A stretch of 35,781 bases of DNA from CALAGJ01 sp964293305. GTDB taxonomy: Bacteria > Bacteroidota > Bacteroidia > Chitinophagales > Chitinophagaceae. The DNA lies in assembly GCA_964293305.1 (NCBI GenBank), contig CAXYYO010000036.1, forward strand, positions 1 to 35,781, in the 5' to 3' direction. Below are positions 17,732-24,053 of this stretch, one piece after another. Each line of letters starts with the position of its first letter. Positions within the stretch are counted from its first letter, which is position 1. A program made the position numbers and the translations under genes. Under the pieces are notes generated by a model, which was not told the DNA's origin, made no database searches, and saw only the letters and a program-made list of their open reading frames with translations.

Positions 17732-18595
17732 TTAATCAATTTTGTTCAGCATTTTAAATGCGTTTAGCACAGCTTGATGCATTATTGTAGCATGGTTTTC
17801 CTCTGGTAAATAGTCAAAGCTGATATGTACCGATTTACTTTTTGTTGCCTTTATTTTTTCTGCAAGAAGGTTAGCATCTACTTCCATCACCCTCGGATTC
17901 TTCGAAGGTGCAAGCCCTTCCTTGCCCACGCCTATGTATATTTTCGTTTCTTGTTTAAATGATGATTCAAGAATCTCGGCTTGCGCATGCAGGATTGAAC
18001 CATCATTCCACCAAATACTCGGGCTCACGATGATATATTGATTAAAAAGAGTCGGTTTTTCTAATAAAATCTCTGTTGCTAGCAAACCACCAAGTGATTC
18101 CCCAATCAGCGTTTTATCATCATTGGTTTTAAACTGTGTCTCTATATATGGTTGTAATTCATTTTCAAGAAATGAAATAAATACATCAGAATGACCTGTT
18201 GTTGGATATAATCTTTTTTCTTCCTCAATAGTAGTTGGAAATGTAAAATCCCTTCTCCTGTCCACTGTACCAATACCTACCACAATAGACTTTGGTAATT
18301 GGTTTATCCATTCAAAACTATTGAACTGCACCAACCCCACTATATGAATAAAATCTTCATCGGCAGAGCCGTCTAATAAATAGATTACAGGGTATTTTAT
18401 ACTATCTTCCTTGTTATAATTATCAGGAAGATAAATATTGAACACTCTTTCTTCCCCAAGAATTTTTGAATGAATAGATTCTATACTTCCTAAAATAAAT
18501 GGCTTATGCGATAAAGTATCAGCCGTATTAACTTTCTGAGCTGCTACTACTAAAACGGCCAATGAAAATAAAGTGATGAACGATATTTTTTTCAA
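17732..18595 (-). CDS. Secreted alpha/beta-hydrolase, esterase D/IroE-like family
   Basis: This 287-residue exported hydrolase has a signal peptide of about 19 residues (KKISFITLFSLAVLVVAAQ) and then the esterase-D-type pattern: 'NIYLPDNYN', 'VIYLLDGSADEDF' and the nucleophile elbow GESLGG with Ser167. The candidate histidine is in ENHATIMHQA near residue 270. Relatives include siderophore esterases (IroE, Fes) and feruloyl or S-formylglutathione-type esterases, so the substrate is open. The start is a TTG at 18595; the signal peptide begins immediately after it, and a minus-strand TAnnTTTG box lies 12 bases upstream, leaving only a few bases of leader. It stands alone, convergent with rfbB and divergent from the copper-type operon. 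Confidence 0.88.
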   Translation of the reverse strand: MKKISFITLFSLAVLVVAAQKVNTADTLSHKPFILGSIESIHSKILGEERVFNIYLPDNYNKEDSIKYPVIYLLDGSADEDFIHIVGLVQFNSFEWINQLPKSIVVGIGTVDRRRDFTFPTTIEEEKRLYPTTGHSDVFISFLENELQPYIETQFKTNDDKTLIGESLGGLLATEILLEKPTLFNQYIIVSPSIWWNDGSILHAQAEILESSFKQETKIYIGVGKEGLAPSKNPRVMEVDANLLAEKIKATKSKSVHISFDYLPEENHATIMHQAVLNAFKMLNKID

Positions 18596-18607
18596 GTATT
18601 TTTTTTA

Positions 18608-18615
18608 CAAAAATA
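18608..18615 (-). promoter_or_regulatory. -7 box for the secreted esterase
   Basis: On the minus strand the sequence is TATTTTTG, matching TAnnTTTG. With a start point about 6 bases further on, the leader before the TTG start at 18595 would be only some 5-7 bases. No clear -33 element is visible. Confidence 0.45.
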
Positions 18616-18756
18616 TAGGGTATAGCTATAAAAAAAATCTACAGTAGCAATGTTGGTAAAATCTTGGGTTAGCAAACAAGTCAGTTATGCATATATATGA
18701 TAGAAGAAAAACAAAGCATTTATAATTTAAATCATAATATCATCAAAACTGTTACC

Positions 18757-18764
18757 TACTTTTG
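18757..18764 (+). promoter_or_regulatory. -7 box of the copper-type operon, near-leaderless
   Basis: TACTTTTG matches the Bacteroidota TAnnTTTG box. Only eight bases separate it from the ATG at 18773, so the predicted transcript would begin within a few bases of the start codon. No convincing TTG -33 element lies 17-23 bases upstream, which could mean activator dependence. Confidence 0.5.
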
Positions 18765-18772
18765 CATTTCGG

Positions 18773-19141
18773 ATGAATCGCATCGTATCATTAATATTAA
18801 TCATACTTTTTGGCTTTTATGCCTTGGGCAATGTTTTGGTTGTTGCTAACTATTATTCTAACACGGCCTCTTATACATCCAATTGTGAAAATAAGGACAA
18901 AAGTTGGATAAATTGTAATGGTCAATGTCAATTAAAAAAGCAAATGGACCAAAACGGTAATGATAATGACGCTCAGAAAAAAGGGCAATCATCAGAAACA
19001 CTCTTTTTTCTTATGACTTCATCCGAAAAAAAATCCATTTTAAGGGTTGCTGAAAAGGCTACTTTTCAGCACGAAAACCAATGTGAAACATTTAGCCAAC
19101 CTCGTTCGTATTTTCATCCACCAAATAGTAGTATAACTTAG
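18773..19141 (+). CDS. Small Cys-containing membrane-anchored protein of the copper-type operon
   Basis: This 122-residue protein has one N-terminal hydrophobic segment (residues 4-25, SLILIILFGFYALGNVLVV), acting as an uncleaved anchor or signal. A soluble tail follows with C38, then the motif C48-N-G-Q-C52-QLKKQ, and a further Cys-plus-His-rich end (HENQCETF...YFHPP). I know short Bacteroidota proteins with a C-x-G-x-C-x-L-K-K motif near metal-related and TonB-linked genes, but no assigned function. The paired cysteines and histidines suggest metal or redox chemistry outside the cytoplasm; that is inference. It precedes the MbnP-like gene by 148 bases on the same strand with no terminator between. 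Confidence 0.75.
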   Translation: MNRIVSLILIILFGFYALGNVLVVANYYSNTASYTSNCENKDKSWINCNGQCQLKKQMDQNGNDNDAQKKGQSSETLFFLMTSSEKKSILRVAEKATFQHENQCETFSQPRSYFHPPNSSIT

Positions 19142-19245
19142 TCTAACCTTTAGCTGGTATTGGTATTTAATAAATCAATGAAATATTTGGTTTAAATTAT
19201 TAAAACATCTAAGCATCATTTATTTTATGATGTTTGTCATTCAAT

Positions 19246-19261
19246 CATTCATTCATTCATT
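19246..19261. repeat. Short tetranucleotide tandem repeat (CATT)4
   Basis: Four perfect CATT units, preceded by an interrupted TCATTCAAT copy, lie 28 bases upstream of the MbnP-like ATG. Slippage here would change the leader length rather than the reading frame. Four units are few for an active contingency locus. Confidence 0.5.
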
Positions 19262-19289
19262 GGGAATTTTTCTCAACAAATAACTTTTT

Positions 19290-20078
19290 ATGAAACGTAT
19301 TAATATTTTTCTCATAATGCTTTTTATTCTTTTTAGCTCATGTAAAAAGGAAACCACAAAAATCGAGGAAGGTACAGGACCACTTTCTGTGGAATTTGAT
19401 CATGTAGTAGGCAATGCTGATTTAAGCCTTGGTGCCGGGTCTTATACAAACAGTAGTGGTGAAAATTTCTCAGTAGATATATTCCGATACTATGTAAGCA
19501 ATTTTATTTTTACTAAAACTGATGGCACAGTTTATACAGTACCTCAGAGTGATTGTTATTTTTTGGTAGATGAATCAGATGAAGAAACACATGAGCCTTT
19601 GTTTGAATTACCAACTGGTTCATACAAATCTGTACAGTTTACTATAGGAGTAGACAGCACAAGAAGTACTATGGATATAGAAGACCGCACTGGTGTGCTA
19701 GACCCCACAGCTGTAGCCGGAGATATGTATTGGGGCTGGAATAGTGGTTATATCTTTTTAAAGTTAGAAGGTAAATCAGTGGCTTCTTCACTGGATGGTG
19801 ACTTTATGTATCATATTGGAGGATTTGGAGGTTATTCTTCTTCTACGATCAATAATATTCAAACTGTAATACTGAATTTACAAGATAGAGGTGTACCAGA
19901 AGTAAAAATCGATGGCAGCACCAATATTCATCTTTTTGTAGATATTTTAAAACTTTTTGAAGGAGATGAAACAGTAAGTATTGCTGCACATCCAATGGAA
20001 ATGTTTACACCATACAGCACTACAATTTCAGCAAATTATAAGTCAATGTTTTCACACGACCATACTGAAAATGAATAG
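19290..20078 (+). CDS. mbnP: MbnP-like copper-binding lipoprotein
   Basis: This 262-residue lipoprotein has a short signal peptide ending in LFSSC with Cys18 as the lipid anchor, followed by KKE. The mature part follows the MbnP pattern: 'VEFDHVVGNADL' at the start of a beta-rich domain, 'FRYYVSNF', 'YFLVDESDEETHE', GDMYWGWNSGYIF and 'FMYHIGGFGGY'. In characterised MbnP/CorA/MopE proteins a tryptophan is oxidised to kynurenine and helps bind copper. W148 and W150 are the only tryptophans here, so one is the likely site. The gene ends 2 bases before the MbnH-like partner. A role in periplasmic or surface copper binding is inferred from family and context. Confidence 0.85.
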   Translation: MKRINIFLIMLFILFSSCKKETTKIEEGTGPLSVEFDHVVGNADLSLGAGSYTNSSGENFSVDIFRYYVSNFIFTKTDGTVYTVPQSDCYFLVDESDEETHEPLFELPTGSYKSVQFTIGVDSTRSTMDIEDRTGVLDPTAVAGDMYWGWNSGYIFLKLEGKSVASSLDGDFMYHIGGFGGYSSSTINNIQTVILNLQDRGVPEVKIDGSTNIHLFVDILKLFEGDETVSIAAHPMEMFTPYSTTISANYKSMFSHDHTENE

Positions 20079-20080
20079 GT

Positions 20081-21115
20081 ATGTCGTACAAGAAAATATG
20101 GATATTCTTGTCTCTTCTGGCAGGCATTTTGGCCTGCCAGAAAGGGATAGATGAATTGCAGACATATCCATTCAACAAACCTGATTATTTTCCGGAAACA
20201 GAATATGATTTTGAAAATAATCAGCTCACAAAGCAGGGAGTGGCCCTGGGTATGAAATTATTTTACGACCCCCTGTTATCAGCGGACAATAGTATTAGCT
20301 GTGCCAGTTGTCATATACAGTCATCCGGATTTGCTCATAAAGGTCATGCACGAAGTCATGGTATTTATAATAAATTTGGAACTAGAAATGCCCCTGCCAT
20401 TGTCAATCTAGCATGGTCGCCATTTTTTATGCACGACGGTGGTATTTTCGACTTAGATTTTCAGCCCATTGCTCCCATTACCAATCCAGTAGAAATGGAT
20501 GAAGACGTAAAGCATGTTCTAGAAAAATTAAGAGCCGATCGAAATTATAAATGGTTATTTAAGCAGGTATATGGAAATGAAGATATTACAACTGCACAGT
20601 TCCTAAAAGCACTTAGTCAGTTTATGTTAGTCTGTATAAGTGCTGATGCAAAATATGATAGTGTAAAGAGGGGAGAGGCCATATTTACAAATTCGGAAAC
20701 CAAAGGATATCAACTTTTTTTGCAACACTGTAATCAATGCCATATAGAGCCTTTATTTACTGATAACAGTTTTAGAAACAATGGCATTCCAATCAATCCA
20801 TCCTTTAATGACAAAGGTCGGTCTTTGGTTACACTTCGTGATGAGGATGATTATAAATTTAAAGTGCCTACCTTAAGAAATCTGGCATTTACAGCACCCT
20901 ATATGCACGATGGTACAATGAATACATTGGATAATGTTTTTGAACATTATACGCAGGAGATTCAAAACTTTAAAAACTTAGATTCTTTGTTGATACAATC
21001 CAACGGTAGCGTAGGAATTATTTTAAATATGGAAGAGCAAGCAGCAATAGAATCTTTTTTGCTTACGTTAAATGATTATCATTTTATTACGGATAAATCA
21101 TTGGCACCAGAATAA
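20081..21115 (+). CDS. mbnH: Di-haem MauG/cytochrome c peroxidase-family lipoprotein, MbnH-like
   Basis: This 344-residue exported protein has a lipobox ending LAC with Cys19 and two CxxCH haem sites, C74-A-S-C-H78 and C217-N-Q-C-H221. The overall layout is that of the MauG/CCP family: 'GMKLFYDPLLSADNSISC', 'RNAPAIVNLAW', 'VPTLRNLAFTAPYMHDG'. MbnH, a family member, uses a bis-Fe(IV)-type state to oxidise a tryptophan of MbnP to kynurenine. Placement 2 bases after the MbnP-like gene makes that role much more likely than plain H2O2 detoxification. It would act in the periplasm or on a lipid-anchored surface next to its substrate. Confidence 0.88.
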   Translation: MSYKKIWIFLSLLAGILACQKGIDELQTYPFNKPDYFPETEYDFENNQLTKQGVALGMKLFYDPLLSADNSISCASCHIQSSGFAHKGHARSHGIYNKFGTRNAPAIVNLAWSPFFMHDGGIFDLDFQPIAPITNPVEMDEDVKHVLEKLRADRNYKWLFKQVYGNEDITTAQFLKALSQFMLVCISADAKYDSVKRGEAIFTNSETKGYQLFLQHCNQCHIEPLFTDNSFRNNGIPINPSFNDKGRSLVTLRDEDDYKFKVPTLRNLAFTAPYMHDGTMNTLDNVFEHYTQEIQNFKNLDSLLIQSNGSVGIILNMEEQAAIESFLLTLNDYHFITDKSLAPE

Positions 21116-21166
21116 TAGACTCACCCATCACATTGAAAACGAAATATGATTAAATAAAAAAATGCA

Positions 21167-22072
21167 ATGAAAAAATATATAGGACTATTAATAGGTGTCT
21201 TATGTTCAACAGCAATTAATGCCTGCGACATTTGTGGATGTGGCAGCGGTAGTAATTATATTGGTATCCTGCCAGAGTTTAAACAACGGGCTATTGGTCT
21301 GCGATACAGATATAATTTGATACAAACTCATTTAGGTAGTGAGGGTATAAGCTATCTTACTACAAAAGAACAATACCAAATAGCAGAGTTGTGGGGCTCC
21401 TTACAAGTTGGAAAGAAGCTAAGGCTTATGGCCGTAGTACCATACACATTTAATACACGTACAAATAGTATTAATCAATTATCGCAACAAGGTTTTGGAG
21501 ATATTTCTATGATGGCCCATTTTCAACTTTTGCAAAAGAAAACCCAGGATGAAAAAAATAAAATATGGGCACAAAGTTTATGGGTGGGTGGGGGAATAAA
21601 AATTCCCACAGGTGTGTATAAATCTTCCAATAAAAATCAAGCAAATTTTTTCCAAACAGGTAGTGGTAGCACTGACTTTTTAATGCAAGCTATGTATGAT
21701 TTGAGAAAACAAGATGATGGCATAAATATAAACCTGCTTTATAAAATAAATACAACAAATAAAGAAATGTATTTATATGGAAACAGGCTGAGTGTTGCTA
21801 CACAATATTACCACAAATGGAAATTAAATAAAATGTCAAATTTATCTCCAAATGCAGGACTGCTCTATGAAACATCTGGTGCAGATTATAACAAAGGATC
21901 AGCTGTTTTTGCATCTGGCGGTAATGTTTTAATGACTACGCTTGGCTTGGAGTATGGAGCAAAAAATTGGATAGCCGGAGCAAACTTTCAATTGCCCATT
22001 ACGCAACAACTCGCAAATGATTTTGCAAAATCTGGAAACAGGCTAATGCTTCATGTAGGTTATGCATTTTAA
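21167..22072 (+). CDS. Outer-membrane beta-barrel-type protein with N-terminal CDICGCG motif
   Basis: This 301-residue exported protein has a 19-residue signal peptide ending INA, after which the mature chain starts directly with C20-D-I-C23-G-C25-G-SGSNYIGILP. The remainder alternates polar and hydrophobic residues and ends in an aromatic residue (HVGYAF), as in outer-membrane barrels of the MetA-pathway phenol-degradation/transporter-like family. 'GLRYRYN', 'GDISMMAHF' and 'GGGIKIPTGVYK' fit strands of that fold. Cys20 at +1 means a lipidated form cannot be excluded, although the -3 residue is poor. Three clustered cysteines suggest metal handling. It follows mbnH by 51 bases and is the last gene of this group. 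Transport function is inference. Confidence 0.78.
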   Translation: MKKYIGLLIGVLCSTAINACDICGCGSGSNYIGILPEFKQRAIGLRYRYNLIQTHLGSEGISYLTTKEQYQIAELWGSLQVGKKLRLMAVVPYTFNTRTNSINQLSQQGFGDISMMAHFQLLQKKTQDEKNKIWAQSLWVGGGIKIPTGVYKSSNKNQANFFQTGSGSTDFLMQAMYDLRKQDDGININLLYKINTTNKEMYLYGNRLSVATQYYHKWKLNKMSNLSPNAGLLYETSGADYNKGSAVFASGGNVLMTTLGLEYGAKNWIAGANFQLPITQQLANDFAKSGNRLMLHVGYAF

Positions 22073-22156
22073 CCCTTTTAAAAATGCATGATATTATCGA
22101 AATCAGCATCTTTTTGTTAGAAAGTGAATGATGCATATTTTCTCTAAACTTTTATT

Positions 22157-22333
22157 AACCCAGATATTGCAGTTGATTTCGTAATGAAACTTGAAAGGCA
22201 ATATAGTTAAGTGTTTGAGATTGATTTTTGGCTGACGAAATAGAAATCTATTTTAAAATCAAAAATTGGTCTCAAATGCTTATGTACACAGCTTTTGGGC
22301 TGTGTAATAAATTTCAACTTCAATATCTGGGTT
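22157..22333. mobile_element. MITE-like element with 20-bp terminal inverted repeats and internal hairpins
   Basis: AACCCAGATATTGCAGTTGA (22157-22176) and TCAACTTCAATATCTGGGTT (22314-22333) are inverted copies matching at 19 of 20 positions. Inside, 22208-22230 pairs with 22260-22282 over 23 positions if read as plus-strand RNA (18 Watson-Crick, 5 G-U), capped by AAATAG/CTATTT. A second hairpin, TACACAGC/GCTGTGTA, lies at 22285-22306. TTAA occurs at both outer ends (22155-22158 and 22333-22336), but on the right it is offset by one T. There is no coding capacity. A non-autonomous transposon fits best; a structured RNA or the operon's 3' end is the alternative. Confidence 0.5.
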
Positions 22334-22342
22334 TAAAAAAAA

Positions 22343-23764
22343 CTAAACTTTTACTTTTTTCCACCCGCCTTTTTTAAAAAGATATAAACTTAGGAGTGCA
22401 ATAAAAGTTTCAGAAATGGGTATTGCCCAAAATATACCTTTACTACCCATTTCAAAATGCTTTGACAAAACATAAGCCAATGGAATTTGGAATAACCAGA
22501 ATCCAATAAAATTAATCCATGTAGGCGTTCTTGTATCGCCGGCACCATTAAATGCATTGGCCATTACCATACCCATGCCATAAAAAATATAACCACTGCT
22601 GATAATGCGTAATGCAGTAACAGCAAAGTCTGACACTGCATCATCAGTAGAAAAAAATGAAATAATCCATGGTGCTAGCGTGATGCTAAATAGCATAACA
22701 ATCAGCATAAAAATCATGTTGAATTTTGCTGTTGTCAGTACACTTTTTGCCGCTCTTTCCGGTTGATTGGCCCCAAGATTTTGGCCTACCAAAGTGGCAG
22801 CAGCATTACTCATTCCCCATGCGGGGAGAATAAAAAAAATCAATATTCTTATTGCTGTTTGATAACCTGCTGATGCTGTACTGTGTCCGATTTCAGCTAC
22901 CAGGCGGGCCAATACAATCCAGCTGCAGCTACCAATGATGAACTGAAAAGTGCCGGGAGTGGCTATGCGTACCAATGTTTTCAAAATAGTTGTATCCGGT
23001 ATGAAGTACTTCAGTTTAATTTTTATTTTACCTGTACCTTTTCTTAAATGTGTGAGTTGATATAATACCCCAATACCCCTGCCTGTTGTAGTGGCTAATG
23101 CTGCACCGGTTAAACCAAAGCCTGGCCAATTTCCAAATCCATAAATCAGCAATGGACAGAGAATAATATTAAATATGTTTGCTACCCATAAGCTTTTCAT
23201 AGCCATAAATGCATCGCCTGCACCTCTGAAGATGCCATTAATAAGAAATAATAACATGATAACAATAGAGCCTGCCATCATGATTTGCGTATATTGATAA
23301 CCTTCCTTTATGGCTGTTTCTTCTGCACCCATAAGACGTAGTAATTGGGGAGCATAAAAATATCCTACAATGCTGAGCAATACAGTTAACCCTAATGCCA
23401 ATAAGCCTGCTTGTGCTGCACTGATTGATGCTGCTTCTTCATTTTTTTCGCCTATACGTCTGGCCACAACAGATGTGGCTGCCATGCTAATACCAATAGC
23501 TAGTGAATAAATTATGGTGAGCATGCTTTCTGTAAGACCAACTGTAGCAAGTGCATGACTACTATTGGGCAAATGGCCTACAAAAAATAAATCAACTAAG
23601 GCAAATACTGATTCTAAAATCATTTCAAGAATCATAGGAATGGATAGTAGGAATACAGCTTTTCTTAAACTGCCTTGGGTATAATCAGTGGCCTCTCCAC
23701 TTAGCGCATGGCGCATGAGGTGTACAATAGATCGAAAACGGGAAATATAAATTTGATGTGACAT
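22343..23764 (-). CDS. MATE-family multidrug/Na+ efflux transporter
   Basis: This inner-membrane efflux protein, 473 residues from the chosen start, has about 12 membrane segments in two MatE repeats. 'TQGSLRKAVFLLSIPMILEMILESVFALVDLFFVG' at the start and 'GAGDTRTPTWINF' in the second half are standard NorM-branch features. An in-frame ATG at 23815 gives a 17-residue extension with no family resemblance, so I prefer the ATG at 23764 (SHQIYISRFRSIVHLMRHAL). An internal Met at 23717 is also possible. The start at 23764 sits inside one arm of a 14-bp perfect inverted repeat, discussed separately. Substrate unknown; cationic drug export is the family norm. Confidence 0.9.
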   Translation of the reverse strand: MSHQIYISRFRSIVHLMRHALSGEATDYTQGSLRKAVFLLSIPMILEMILESVFALVDLFFVGHLPNSSHALATVGLTESMLTIIYSLAIGISMAATSVVARRIGEKNEEAASISAAQAGLLALGLTVLLSIVGYFYAPQLLRLMGAEETAIKEGYQYTQIMMAGSIVIMLLFLINGIFRGAGDAFMAMKSLWVANIFNIILCPLLIYGFGNWPGFGLTGAALATTTGRGIGVLYQLTHLRKGTGKIKIKLKYFIPDTTILKTLVRIATPGTFQFIIGSCSWIVLARLVAEIGHSTASAGYQTAIRILIFFILPAWGMSNAAATLVGQNLGANQPERAAKSVLTTAKFNMIFMLIVMLFSITLAPWIISFFSTDDAVSDFAVTALRIISSGYIFYGMGMVMANAFNGAGDTRTPTWINFIGFWLFQIPLAYVLSKHFEMGSKGIFWAIPISETFIALLSLYLFKKGGWKKVKV

Positions 23765-23874
23765 GAAGTTTTGATTAAATACAATAATTAAATACTCAGC
23801 TTGCGCTGAAAACAATGTGGAATCTTTATACAGTTAAATCTAATCGAATGAAACTGTATGAATCAAAACTTCAT
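23763..23874 (-). promoter_or_regulatory. Inverted-repeat leader enclosing the MATE start codon
   Basis: ATGAAGTTTTGATT (23763-23776) and AATCAAAACTTCAT (23861-23874) are perfect inverted copies 84 bases apart. In the MATE mRNA the inner arm spans 12 bases upstream of the ATG and its first two bases, so pairing would hide the start codon. Between the arms are ATACAGTT/AACTGTAT (23852-23859 with 23828-23835) and a CAGC-GCAA-GCTG stem with a GNRA tetraloop (23797-23808), giving a three-way-junction-like fold. It could be a translational switch, or the repeats could flank an invertible segment. I cannot match it to a known riboswitch. Confidence 0.5.
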
Positions 23875-23984
23875 ATTCGTGGTATTATGGCAAATAAAGC
23901 AGAAAAATATAATCTTGCACTATTTAATTTTGCACATGCCTTATAAATGTACCATAAGCAATTATACCCAATACTAAAATTCCT

Positions 23985-23992
23985 TATTTTTG
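23985..23992 (+). promoter_or_regulatory. -7 box for fusA
   Basis: TATTTTTG matches TAnnTTTG, 61 bases before the fusA ATG. The predicted start near 23999 gives a leader of about 55 bases. A -33 TTG is not evident. Confidence 0.5.
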
Positions 23993-24053
23993 CGGCTCAA
24001 AATTTTTGACCTGCTGAAAAAGCAGATTTTATCTTCAATTTATAAGATTTTTT

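Noticed and set aside
23765..23815. Upstream ATG for the MATE gene at 23815
   Set aside because: The 17-residue extension lacks family resemblance and is encoded by the inverted-repeat leader; the ATG at 23764 is more plausible.
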